Below, in pieces: positions 26,832-39,300 of a stretch of DNA of 64,000 nucleotides (the first letter of the stretch is position 1; the number at the start of each line of letters is the position of its first letter). Both the position numbers and the translations under genes were made by a program. Under the pieces are notes generated by a model, which was not told where the DNA came from, did not search any database, and saw only the letters and a list, made by a program, of their open reading frames with translations. The DNA comes from Anoplopoma fimbria (taxonomy: Eukaryota; Chordata; Actinopteri; Perciformes; Anoplopomatidae): the NCBI RefSeq assembly GCF_027596085.1, contig NC_072472.1, forward strand, positions 9,250,219-9,314,218. The letters are read 5' to 3'.

Positions 26832-27081
26832 GCATTTGGCTGCTTGAGACAAATTAACATAAACTGTAGAACTATGCTGGCATCCTTGTTCTATCTTTCT
26901 GTATTTATCTGTACAGTGTGTAGTGGCTGGAGATGACTGCAAACAGAAAGAAACACTCCAGAATACACACAACAGACTATTTTATAGCTACATAGCTAAC
27001 ATCTGTACCATTGGCTGTTTGAGACAAATAAACATAGGCTGAAGAACTATGAAGGCATCCTTATTCCATCGCTCTGTATTT
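26832..27081 (+). repeat. local direct duplication, 75 bp x2, 175-bp period
   Basis: Segment 26832-26906 (TTGGCTGCTTGAGACAAATT ... GGCATCCTTGTTC ... CTGTATTT) recurs diverged at 27007-27081 (TTGGCTGTTTGAGACAAATA ... GGCATCCTTATTC ... CTGTATTT). The roughly 100 bases between the copies and the outer flanks are not obviously similar. It is non-coding. Confidence 0.75.
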
Positions 27082-30000
27082 CACACAATGGAAACAACTC
27101 GACAAACATATCACATTTGTGGCTTTAGACATGCAATCACATAGTGTATGTGTCTACAAACATAGAAAGGAAAGTCTCCCATGTAGCATCATTGAGTTAG
27201 TGTGTGAGCAAAGCCTGACAGATATTGTCTTAAGTCAATAACAGGGCGAGAGAAAAGGGGAAAAACCAAACAAAGGGAGAGAAAATGGGGGCTTAAGGAG
27301 AGAGAGAGAGAGAAAAAGAGAGAGCAAGGAGGCAATGTGGATAGAGAGTGACAGATTTGGAGAGAAGACAACTGGGTAATAGAAGGTAAGTGCCTTGAGA
27401 CAGTACAATATTTAATGTTACTGCCTCTGGACTCACATATATCCCTGATGAGTTTGGCCTGAGTCCCACCATCTTCGTCTGATTCTTTGCCACAGGCTCA
27501 GTACAAAAAAAGGAAATATCAAGGATTGGACTTGTCTCTCTTCTTTGCAATAAGAAAAGATGAAGGCTTGCTCAGGGAGAAAAGTAGCAATGGGAGCCAT
27601 GTGAATTACTAGTACAAATTATGGATGTGGGACTACATGAGAGACTGCAAATTGGTCTAATAAAGGAGCATTATAAAAGATGAAAGAAGTGATGAGCAGC
27701 GGTGGCTGAAGAACAAGCTGTGGTGTTATTGTGAGGAATGACAACAATTAAAGTACAGCTGATATAGCTTCTGTATTAAAACTTGACTTAATGGCTCAAT
27801 GTTTGGGCTGCAATATCTTTTACAGATGCATGAACAGTTAAAAATGAGGTAAACACTCCCAGAATTTGATTTGGCCAGTATTTTCAAGAAACAACTGCAA
27901 CTTCAGTAACTGTTGTGTGAAGTCAGTTTTTTAGATAAATGTAAGTTATTTGGAACAGTGCAATATTAGGAAACCAAAGCAACACTAAAATTTCAGAAAA
28001 AGTAATCTTGCATCGTGTCAGACTTTATCTCCATCTCTTTCTCTTTCTGCCTGTCTCTCCCTCTCAGCAATCAGGTCAGTCGCCGTGTCTCGCCAGTGCG
28101 CATGTGCTCCCACAAATCCTGCTCTCACACGACTTGCAACCTGACTATGCAAGAAAAGCAGCAGGGGACGAGGAGACTAAAGGGGGAATTGAGAAAAAAA
28201 AGGAAAATGTGCGGCATAGCTTGCCATCTTCAAGGACGACCGAGGCGCAGGCAAGAAACGCTGGAAAAGAGAGATAGAGGGGAAAAGAAATGAGAAACAT
28301 GAGTAAACAGAAAAGGCTTGTTGGCGAAGCCTCATCCTCCTGAGACAATCTATTTCTGCTGCCTGACAAGCATGTTCTTTCACAGCGATGTGCGTCAGGG
28401 CAGGGGAAACACAGAGAATGCACAGTGAATCAGCGCCACCTCTCCCTCTAAATCTCTCCCTTTCACTATCTCCCTCTTTTTTTCTCACCAACACATATTC
28501 ATTCCCCCCTGGATGCCATGTCTCCGACTTGAAGAGAGGAGCATTTGCATTTCTCTTCCCCTGTGTCTCCGAACTCACATGCTGATTCACGTGATAGTGA
28601 GGTTGTCTGTCTGTAAGTGTGAATATGCATGCAAATACAGTATACATATCTGCTTATAAGCAAGTCATGTTTGCACATTAGCATGTGCCAGTTTGGGCTT
28701 TTATCACTTCTTGTACAAATGCAGGGAGCATGTGTGCGTGTATTTGCATTTTCTACACATATTGTGTATCCTCAAGAAGGGATTCTTTGTAAAAACGTGG
28801 AGCTTACAGCAGAGAGAAACAGAGCAGGGATCTTGTCAAAAGGGTGCATTCTAGCGGAGAGCCTCAAGGCAGAGAATAATACAAGTTTGGCACATTTTTC
28901 CACCATAGGCAATTTGACATAAGTATCTTGAGTGACAGTTAGCAAGAGGTTTGAGGTTTGTAGTTGCAACTATGAATCCCTGTGGAAGGGCTGATGAAAT
29001 CTAAAGTGGTGAAGTGATTGAGATGCTTTCAGTATGCGCTGCTATGTTCTATGTAAATTTAGTTTATTATTACGAGCAGATTATCATCTTAAAGTTCTCA
29101 AAGTAAAATAAAAGAATCCAGATTTAAATTTAGTGAATGCATAGTACGCACATAAAGATGGCTGAGTAGGAGCACTTAGCACAACTTTAATGCACCTTGA
29201 GATAGATTATCCAACTTCCAACAACTTTGTATGAACAAATACAAAGTTAGATAATCCTATATTTTGTGCTTCAATGATGGTGAAGTTCTTATGCTCCAAA
29301 ATATCCCTTTATTTGGGAAACCAAGATAGTGAGAATCAAACAAAAGTATAGTTTGGTGCATAGTACAGTATATGGCCTGATGGGGTCAAATAGACATGAT
29401 GGTGACAGGTCATCTTCTACCTTGTAAGTGAGGTGAACATGAAAATCTGCTTTAGCATGTATAAGCACAGTGAGTCATATGACCAAACCTTCCAAAACAT
29501 TTTAATTACAAAACTAAATGATTACAATAGGAATAAAAAATGAGTTCAAAGAAATTGTCAAACATCCATTATATTATTCTGAACTAAGGAAAGGAAAGAC
29601 GAAAAAAGCAAACTGCAGCAAAGTTTGAATAAAGAGATCGTAAATTAACCATATACATAATCTGGGTTTCGAATTAAACTAGCTCAAAACCTTGATATTA
29701 ACTGCAAAGTTCTTTACACAATCCAAAATCAATGTCCTTGATCAATGTACATCCTTGCGATTCTTCAACCCCCATATGTGACAACACTCCATGGATGCAG
29801 TTGTTCAGTTTGCTGAAATTACAGCTTGGTGTGCTAATGTTAAAAACATAAAATCTCTTATTCAAAGAGCTACCATGATTGCATAGAGTTTAGCATCCTT
29901 CACCCAATCATTGTGTAGTCAAACACAGGCCCATTTACATTTCAGCTTGCCCATAATATGAACAAAACACTCAAATCCAAACACAAAATGAGCAGAAAAT

Positions 30001-31191
30001 TATAGGGAAGAACAAAAACATTGAAATGAATATAATCAAAAAAAGTCAAGAAATCACACAATAGCAAAATAAAAGGATTTAAGTAAGAAAAATCAACATT
30101 CCTCTGAAAAACTATGAGAGATTCAAAAGTACCATCATGACAGGGCATTGGCTTGAAAGACTGTGGTAAAATGATGCAATACTTTCAACTTGAATACTTT
30201 AGAATAAAAGTTGTGTATAGTACACAAGAGGGGACCAAATGTGTCCATAGTTTTACAGGGACTCAACGACTGACAGACATGGACATTTTGGCTGCTGCTC
30301 TATTAACCTTTTCGTTATGAGTGACAGAAGAGGCTGGGTATAGTTTAAACCAACAGAAAAATAAGGAGGTGTGTGAAAGGGAGTCGAGGAATTTGCCTTA
30401 GCTTTTGCTTTTCATCTCGCTGGCTTCTTATTCTCCCTTTTGTCCTGACCTGTGAAGTTGAAGTGTTTTAATTAAACTCATTATCCTGGGAGAGAGGGCA
30501 AGGGTAAGCAGGAGCAGAGGTGAGGATGTAAGAGCAGGAGGGAGAAGGGGCATGGGGAGGCTGAGACCAGAAATGGGAGAATGAGATCAAAACATCATCA
30601 CCCTAATAGACCCTTGGCTAGCACCGCACCCCTCTGCTACTCCTTCAAACTGTCAGACCTACCATGGAGCCCACAATGTCACTAACTGCACTCTCTTTGG
30701 AATAACAAAAAAAGGGATTTTTAAGAGAAGCAGACAGAAGGGTCTACAATTATGTTTTAAGATAACCAAATGAGTTTAAAGATAGAGATAGAAGCTAAAG
30801 CCCACAGATCACATTGCAAATGTGACCCACAACCTGGGGATCGAGACGAAAAAGACAATGAATTAAGGAACAACACTGCTCTTGTAAAGCCTGGTAGGGT
30901 TTTATTCACTGTTTCAGTCATTAAAAAGCATAAGCAATATATGTATACCTTCATTATACCTTGCATAGCAGAGAAAATCTTACACTAGTTAATGATTTGC
31001 TAATATACTCTGCTAATTTTAGAAATAACACTAGCACGTGTGCCCCAGGCACAACATTTAATCTTGACTAGCTTGAAATCCCTAAAACCAGCCTGAAAAT
31101 GATGAAAATTTGAAACTATTGCATGAGCGTCTATGGAACAGAGCCGGACAGTTGTTGAGTCCATGGGGAGAGCAGGCCAAAGCTATGCTAT
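27082..31191. other. non-coding stretch, no gene supported
   Basis: GA-rich tracts occur near 27240-27370. At 28010-28069 a pyrimidine tract ends in CTCTCAG, like a splice acceptor, but the frame after it is a low-complexity basic peptide without a donor I can defend. From 29000 to 30200 the sequence is very AT-rich with no features. Confidence 0.5.
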
Positions 31192-31338
31192 GCTGTGATT
31201 GGCCAGTCTGCTTTCTTGGCCCCTCAGTGGTGGAATGAACTCCCCACTGACGTCAGGACAGCAGAGTCGCTGCCCATCTTTCGGCGCAGGCTGAAAACTC
31301 ACCTCTTCAAGAAGCACTACCCTGAGCCTTCCTCGTAG
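31192..31338 (+). pseudogene. LINE ORF2 C-terminal fragment
   Basis: The frame reads AVIGQSAFLAPQWWNELPTD, then VRTAESLPIFRRRLKTHLFK, then KHYPEPSS and a TAG stop at 31336-31338. A WNELP...R.AESLP.F.RRLKTHLF block is the typical extreme C-terminus of L2/CR1-type reverse transcriptase polyproteins, downstream of the RT domain. Endonuclease and RT catalytic domains are absent because the copy is 5'-truncated. The short remaining frame has no internal stop or frameshift, which suggests a fairly recent insertion. No start codon belongs to it. Confidence 0.88.
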
Positions 31339-31508
31339 CACTTATTGCATTCGTATTAGTTGTTGCACTTACTGTATTCGTATCAGTTCGCTGCACTTAT
31401 TGAATTCGTATTCGTTTACTGCACTTATCCTATTCGTAGTAGTTTGTAGCACTTATTATATTCGTATTAGTCCGTTGCAATTATTGTTTTCGTAGTAATT
31501 TGCTTCTG
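31338..31508 (+). repeat. 28-bp minisatellite inside the LINE 3' UTR
   Basis: GCACTTATTGTATTCGTA-like units begin at 31338, 31365, 31393, 31421, 31449 and 31477, with a degenerate boundary at 31508. The spacing is 27, 28, 28, 28, 28 and 31 bases. Units differ by point changes. The array lies between the ORF2 stop codon and the GGATA-hairpin tail. Confidence 0.85.
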
Positions 31509-31628
31509 CACTATACTTTTGCTCTGATTTATGCTTTAAGATGCTTGTTTAAGAAAGGAGATGCACTTATGACTTCTGGTGACTAGTAGTTCTCTTGAAT
31601 ACCTATGTTGAATACACTTCCTGTAAGT

Positions 31629-31645
31629 CGCTTTGGATAAAAGCG
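31629..31645 (+). other. L2-type 3' hairpin with GGATA loop
   Basis: Stem CGCTTT (31629-31634), loop GGATA (31635-31639), stem AAAGCG (31640-31645): six perfect pairs. In UnaL2 this structure is the known RT recognition element. Three TGTAA units follow. Confidence 0.85.
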
Positions 31646-31676
31646 TCTGCTAAATGACTGTAATGTAATGTAATGT

Positions 31677-32943
31677 TAGGGGCCGGATCATAGAATGAAA
31701 AACTTTCGTCAGTGAGTCTGCAACTTGCTGTAAGTCGGTTTGGTTCATACAGAAAATGAGCCCGCTGCAACTTGGGCAATGGCAATGGTACATAAAAATG
31801 GCGGCTGCCATGATGAAGGGAAAATAAGTTGTGAGTTGTCCATGGACCAAAGAAAAAAACAAATTTGTTTTACACTCGCAAGATAAGTAGGGGAAATTTC
31901 AGCCCACAAAGTATAATGGTAGAATATATCACTTTAATAGGACACACTGGTGAGACACCTCCCTTGTTTATATTAACTTATCTCAATATTTGCATTTTAG
32001 GCAATTACAGAAGCTGACAAGCTTGCACAGAAGAGAGCAAACAGCAAAATGCCTACATCATTAACATTACTTGCCAAAGACTGGCAAGATCTAGGTCAAA
32101 GCACCTGCAGTTAGACAAATACAAAAATACATAAACCCACACTTTATTTCACTGAGAAAGTAGATTTTCAGGCAAGTCATTATTTCTTGAGTATTCTTCA
32201 ACTTTCTCTCCTTCAGCAAACATGTCCACGTCAAATGCATCAGAGCAACAGAAGCAGATAAATCCTGGAGCTCTCATCACTTGCCTTGTTGCTTTCCGAA
32301 AAATAAGAGTGCATGATATTATGTACACTTCTATTACAGAAAGACAATAGAGACTGAAGTCGGGAAGTTGGGCTGGTTAGTGCCATGAGTGAAAGGTGCA
32401 ATGTGTCCAAAGTGGCAAGTGTCAATCAAGTCAATCAACATTTGACCAATATGGTACATATTCAGTGAGCTGAACATAGACTGTATATATAAAATGCAGT
32501 ACCATGGGCAGTTATAAACAACAGTACATTATCTGGATATAAAATGTTCAACAAGAGACACTTTATTTATTATGGAGCCATCTATTTTGAAATCGGTGAA
32601 CACATTTTAGACCCATTCAGTATGCACTAATGTGATGCTTTCTGCTTCATTTTGATTTAGATTCATGTCGCCAGGAACCCCAAGCTGTGAGAACGACATG
32701 TAAGTCATCGGAAGTCCCGGAAAGGTTGGAAACGGGCCATCTGTCTCTAATAACATTGTCACTGTTTTCCATCTTTTCTTCCTATCACACTTGCACCATC
32801 TTAACGACTTTGTGCCTTTAAGCATTCATCAAAGTTACAGCCGATAAATCAACCATATCACAACATGTCAACGCTCCTGGTGACTGATAATTTGTAATGC
32901 AATGCACACAAATACACACACATCGAGGCACCCATGCGCACGC

Positions 32944-32948
<5 letters not shown>
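31677..32948. other. non-coding stretch, no gene seen
   Basis: No exon is recognisable. ACATAGACTGTATATA near 32473 is a phrase I recall from other fish dispersed repeats, but the surroundings do not confirm a copy. CA/GC alternation starts at about 32930. Confidence 0.5.

Positions 32949-33012
<64 letters not shown>
32949..33012 (+). repeat. (CA)32 microsatellite
   Basis: Uninterrupted CA, preceded by CGCACGCACACG and followed by TACACACACATCC. Confidence 0.97.
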
Positions 33013-33017
<5 letters not shown>

Positions 33018-33123
33018 ACACATCCTCCTTAACCTACACAAAAAGGAAAACTTGCTGTACTTCACAGCAGTTGTTAGTATGGTGGCAGTAGCATGAACAG
33101 AAGAAAATAAGTAGCTACCATCC

Positions 33124-33159
33124 TCCACCTATAGATGTAGCGCTACATCTATGGGTGGA
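33124..33159. repeat. 36-bp near-perfect palindrome
   Basis: Left arm TCCACCTATAGATGTAGC, right arm GCTACATCTATGGGTGGA, with no spacer. 17 of 18 positions pair. The centre is AGCGCT. Confidence 0.92.
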
Positions 33160-33323
33160 TGTAGCACATTCATTATCACGCTACCTTAACTGGAAGGGTG
33201 TATCTCTCTGGAGGTGTCTTTGAACATTTGGACTGGGGAGGTATAAGATTTTATTTTCCTTCTATGAAGTTATTATATTATATCTCAACGACAACAGCAG
33301 TTGTCTAAGTCGGTCCTGCACTG

Positions 33324-33345
33324 GAGTCTAATGGCCATTAGACTC
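33324..33345. repeat. 22-bp perfect palindrome
   Basis: The arm GAGTCTAATGG is followed directly by its reverse complement. ACTG before and CAGT after extend the dyad with a small bulge. Confidence 0.92.
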
Positions 33346-36300
33346 AGCAGTAACTGAGGGTTGTAGAGTGAGCAATACTGATGTACCCTTAATGGAGATT
33401 TCGTTGTCACTTCTTGGAACATTGTTAGGGTCTGCTAGCCTCACATGGCAGTGACATCTCACAAAGTAAAACGTTTCCAATTAATGAGTCCAATTAATTA
33501 AGACGACTGTCTGACTCCGGGTGTGAGGCACTTTCAGACTGCGCAGAGGAAGATGCCACCACAGAAAATGATTATTATTGGTGGGGGGGGAAGTGTTTAT
33601 TTACCATCAAATAACACTATGTTTTGGGGGTTTACATCCATGTGGGTGTGCTCAACAACATGTAGTCCATACAAGGTCTGTCACTGTTTAAACGACTATT
33701 AAACTGCCATTTGAAATTATCTAAATATCTAAACTGCAAAAATTCACAGTTTACAAACACAACTGGCCGTTCCTTGTGTTCCAGTGGGGGGGGGCGTTCA
33801 TTGTTACCCTTATCTACTGCATGCCCTGTTGCCCTCTCAGCAAACTAGACTGTTGCGGTTCTCTTCGACAATGCAAAATGAAAACTAGCAAACCGTGCTG
33901 CAAAGATAATCATGACACCAAACTGTTTGAGAAAGCTGAAACATTTTGGATTTGACACCATATGCATGGAAAATGAATAAAGGTAAGGCTGTTTGCTGAC
34001 TTTTAAACATTAAAGCTCCTACACCACTACCCCCTACAAATCTCAAGTTAGCTGTTAGTAGCCTGATAATGAGACAGAACTGCTATGTTTTACTGTAAAT
34101 TGCGGAACATTCAGAGATGTGGTCTATAATTCAAGGGTGTGGAAGGAAATAAAACCACAACACACAGCTTTATCACTGCCCTCCAGAACAACAGATTTGT
34201 TTGAGCTGATGCCACTATCGCCAGGACGATGGAGTTTGTAAGTGCCTCCAAAAGCCATTCAAAAGCCAAAGCAACACAGCATATGTTTAAATAATATGCA
34301 TTCAGGATTACTGATATGAGTCCACATCACTTTATTAAGAGATAAAGTTGAGAATAACAAATTTGCACATGACTACCCTTCAGGAATGATATATTTTTAA
34401 GATTCTGCTTTTTCAAGAAGAACAAAAATAGAATGAATGCGTATTAAAACATGAAACTAATTCAAAGACCTAAGAGAGAAGCAAGACACAATAAAAAAAG
34501 TTGCAAATGTTGTATATTTGGGGCAGAAATGAAGAAGTTCTCTGTGAAGAAATGTTAGAGAAGAAGTAAATGAGAAGGAGATGAGACCTTATTTATCGTT
34601 TCCCGATGGGTTTGGAGCCATTTTAATGAATGTGAGAAGAAAATGTCCACTTACGCACATATTCCAATTTAACTTGAAGAAATCTCTTTCTGAAATAGTT
34701 TGTATGCATCCCCCATTGAACATTTTATCATATTAATTTCCATAGGGCAGGAAATAGCATCTTGGGAACAATTTACTGAACTTTTACAAGCCAAAAGCCA
34801 AAAAAGAATTTACAAGAGCATCTGTCAGGAGACAGTTAACTTGTGAAATTCTTCATTCCTTGCCTCATAACACCAGGCCCGTGGTGCAGGCGGGGGATGG
34901 AGGTTATAATTGGCTCTTTTAACTGAATCAAGCAAGTCAGAGACCAAAAGATCTGATCGACGCACCATTAGAAGGCGGATCTTCATTGAAATCAGAGCTT
35001 GGTGATTAAACTATAGCGCTGTTCAAACAGTGATGAATGAAGTATGTATTGATTGACGGTTGGCCAAAGGTGTGAGGACATTTCAGACTGTGGCAGCAGT
35101 GCTGACTCAGCAGGAGCGTGAGGTGACGTTTTCTTGGCTGTTATCTAAGGGACGGTCGTTTTTTCCAAGCCATTTGGCACCAAGCAGTCTCTGGCAAATG
35201 TAACTAATCACCTCATGTCTGGAACCTATTTACACCATAAACATTTCATCCGTCAGCATTCCTTTGGACCCAGATCAACTCCAACACAATCTTGAACAAA
35301 CGTAAAGGGCTCAACATTTTTTCAGCTAGCAAAGTGGAGAAATGAGAGGAGAATCACTCCTGTGGTAGACAATATCCCACTGCTGAGGTCCCAATGGGCA
35401 AGAACCTGAAGACCCTCAGTCGCTCCTGACCTGACCTCACAGTAAGGGGGCATAAGTAGAATTTCTCCATGGAAATCGATGAAGAATCACACATCTTCCT
35501 CAGATACATCACAACATTTCTCAGGTCCGTTCACAACCTCCAGCATGATGAAAAGAGTAAATGAATGACCTACCGCTGCCTTTAAATGGAAAAAAAAAGA
35601 ATAATTGGTTATCTTTCACCTGTTTTTGCTGGTTACTTGCTATGAATTAAGTTATATAGTTGTTTGACTTGGTGATTTGTTGTTCATTGGTATATTTTTA
35701 TTTATTAATTTCCTTTCATTTGGATATATTTGTTTATTGAAATTAAATCACAAATTATTCTAATATATATTTTCTTTTTTAAAATGCCTGTGCATGAAAT
35801 TATGAATTTTCATTGTGAAAGTCATGCACATCTACTTTCTCACTACAAAGACAACAGGACAGGTAATCGAAGCTCAGTTAACCAGAAGATTGATGCAGGT
35901 TGGCAGAAGAATTAAAAAGAGGTGTGTCTTCAGTTGAAGAGGGGAGCGATGATTCAGCAGGAATTCAGAGGGGTAAGGTGACTCATTTCTAATACTGCAA
36001 ATGAGTGTTTTATTAGTTTAGTTTCATAGACCATAAAATTAATGGACGCCTTGAATTGCACTAAAGTATATGGATTCTGGAGGGTTTTGCTCGGAAGCCT
36101 GGCAAGCCCGAAACAGCAACTTACTATATATATGCATGTAGCCACAGCAAATTGTCCTGTAAATCTGTCCATTTTCCCTTTTGAATATAGGAGTGCTGTG
36201 GCTGGTTGAATTTCTAATCATTGCACCAACTTTGCGCAGCCTAAAGGGACCTGTCTTGGGACGCTACAGTATATGGTCCATAATACCACTGTGAAATTAG

Positions 36301-39300
36301 TAACCTCACCTACTGGATGTCATAAAACTCTTGCCTGAGTTGGCTTTTACCATTTCAGCTCATTTACATAAGCAGAGAGTTTTAAAATGGTGGATTCAAG
36401 GGAGTACAAATATAATACACATAGGACTTTCAGATTAATGTTGCAATTGATGCATTTGTTTTGAGATGCTGTTTTGAGCTGGAGAAAACACTGTCAATTG
36501 AAGCATTCATCAACTAAAGAAAAAAAACGTGTGTATTGTCAAAAACCACAAAGTAAAAATGTTGACATCCCTCAGCCCTCCTATCTTGAATTGTTTCTCT
36601 TGCTTGGCTGGGTCAAACTTGATTCGTGTGTGTGAAGTTTATTGATCCGTCCTGAGAAAGAGATTGAAAGCTGCCAGTGACACTGTTTTCCACAGACAGT
36701 GAAGCTTAAGCCTTTCGGTCTGCCCATTCTGTCTTTGACAATCCATCTGATGAGTGTACAATTAAAGTGAGTGTGAAGTTAGTTAGGAGAAGGAACAGGC
36801 AGTGAATGAACAGAGTCTGAGATTGAGGCTCCAGAGCGTGATGCCAAGGAAAAAAAGAGAGTGTGGAGAGAAAAAAAGTGAGCTTTAGGCAGGAGGCTGA
36901 ATTGCCAGAGATATAATACAGAATGGAATATAGACGTAGTCTTTATGGATCATTGATTACATTTGAATGCATCTCTCTTCACTTGCTCAAAAGGGGCTTC
37001 ACTCATCACAACACACCTCGAATACATATCGCAGGTAAAAAATATGGAGTCACACTATTAGACTACTCCATGGCACTGCTGCAATGCTCCATTTAATACA
37101 GACAACTTCCTAAAGAATATATCTGCCACTCCAAAACAACTATTCAGTAGGGTTTTTATGTTTGTTTTTCTTTTATTTGTCTGCTGAGCATGCATGCGTG
37201 CCAGTTTTAAAGAGGTCTCCTGCTTAAAGCTTAGTTATTCTCTCACCCAACTTCATTTTCTACATTGTGCTTTGCCACTTTTTAGACCTTTAATCAAGTT
37301 TTCTCACTCTTCATCTCATATTCCTCTGGTACTCCTTTCCAATATTCGGCTTTCCACTTTTTTATGTCCTGCCATACATCTCTCCTCTTACTTTTTCATT
37401 GCCTCTCCTCACTGCTCTTCCCGGCTTTTTAACTCCCCAAATGCGTATTCCTAAACGTTTTACAACTTCTAAATTCAAACACTTCTGTGCCAACACTGTA
37501 GTGTTTGAATTTTTTTATGTGTAATTTTATTAAGAGTTGATCATAAAAAGATGATATAACGCCATTGGTGTTTATCCAAATTTGGCATAAAAATGTCTTT
37601 TAAACACCTCCTGTGGCTGTATTTATTCAAATCAGATTTATTTAAATCAATTTATTTTGCTCTTCCTCCGACAGTTATTCACCATGTGTGCTCCATTTTC
37701 TTATCCTGGGTTATGTCTTAAACATGGAGAGATGTTGATCTAACTGTCCCCCATTAGAACCCTGTGAACACTTTCCTGTCCAACGTTCCTCGTTTGTGCT
37801 TCCTCTGATGTTGTGTTGCCTATTAGTCCTCTAGGGATCACAAATGACTCGACATCTGTTTAAATTGACACACCAGTATAATTAAAAGGTTCTAGCATGT
37901 TAAACACTGTTATTTTATATTTGGTAATTTCGCTTGGCTCCATCTCTCTATGATCATCCACATATGAGTGAAATCTGTTTAGTGCACAGCTACACGTGTC
38001 TTTCAGTGAGTCCTGCCTTGATCAAACACAAAATGTACAGTCAACACATTTGTTGAAACCCTCAAGTACACGCAAATGATCTGCAGTGGTGCTCACAGCT
38101 AGAGGAATCTGTAAATGCAAGCTTGCAGTTGCATCGTACTTAACTGTAACGTTATGTCAGCTGAAATGAGTCACTGCAGCCTTTAACATTGCCATTGTCG
38201 TAATCTTCGACGTTACTCAAGCTACATCACACTGCTTTACTCATTGAGTAGAAATATATTGACCTGAGACAAATTTTGTTGCCTGTTCCAAAATCAGAAC
38301 GCATAAGCATTGGTCTGCCAGATGCTGATGTGAGAGATGTGAGGTATTTTTGTGTTATAATCTGCACATTCAACTCTCCTACACTTTCGAAAAAATACTC
38401 AAAAAAATTCCAAAGGCTTGTGCTATTCCAGTAAACACCATGACCAAGGCATTTTCTTTCACTTCCAGCTCCCTGACCTCAACTTTCCAACTCGCTAAGC
38501 AACTTGAATTTAAATAGACGATCATTTGCTTTGCAAACCCCTACAAAATCAATGTAAATCTTTGATGTAAAAGTGCACCGTTGTCTTTCCAGCAGAACAT
38601 TCTGCCATGGGGAATCATATCCTGGGGGGCCCTGCTACGTGGATAGGTTTGCATTAAAACCACATGGTTAATGGAAGGACACCGCTTTGCAAGCTAATTG
38701 TAAAAGCAGAGGCTCCTCTGAATGCTCAGCAAAGCAAGGCAAAGAGAGGCAGAGACATTCAGCCACACTCAGGAACAAATACTACAGAAAAAATAATTGG
38801 AACAACTTTTACTTTATTTTTTTGTTTCTGCATTGCACTATAAAGCACCTGTTGGCTGAAATTCAAGTAGCAACTGCAGTGGTTCATGAATAGGGCAATG
38901 TAAATAACAATGAGTTGGCAGAGGCACACCTGGCAACAACTACCAGAGGTAAAAGGTGCTTTATTTTGTCTTCCTGCATTTATGTCAATGACATCTGTAG
39001 GCAAAAGTCTATGATTAAAATGATTAGGAACAACAGCAAGGTCTCCAAAGAGCTGGGTAAATTAGGATAGCTATTTTAGCGGACAAAATTTTAGAAGAGG
39101 TGAGAAAATTAGAGTAATTTGGTCTTGGTATCAGTGAGAAATACAAAACAATCCATGGTTGTGGTTGGAACTAAATTAAAATGGAATAACTTGTTGGAAT
39201 GGAATAAGATGTTTAAATAGGGCCATTTAAGTGAGACGTATAGCCTGAATAGCTATTTCAGTTTCCAGCAGTCCGAATCTGAGAGAACTACCAGGCATGT

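Larger units (their letters stand above)
31192..31676 (+). mobile_element. 5'-truncated L2-clade LINE (UnaL2-like 3' end)
   Basis: Three ordered parts identify it: the C-terminal end of a LINE ORF2 (31192-31338), a 3' untranslated part carrying a tandem repeat (31338-31508), and a classic L2-type tail. The tail has the hairpin CGCTTT-GGATA-AAAGCG (31629-31645) followed by CTGCTAAATGAC and three TGTAA units (31659-31673). The eel LINE UnaL2 is known to use a GGAUA-loop hairpin plus short 3' repeats for recognition by its reverse transcriptase. Only the last ~485 bases are present, so the copy cannot move by itself. The 5' edge is approximate and I see no clear target-site duplication. Confidence 0.88.

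Noticed and set aside
28010..28293. Possible exon after a pyrimidine tract and CTCTCAG
   Set aside because: The frame is a low-complexity Lys/Arg-rich peptide, there is no clear donor, and no known family matches.
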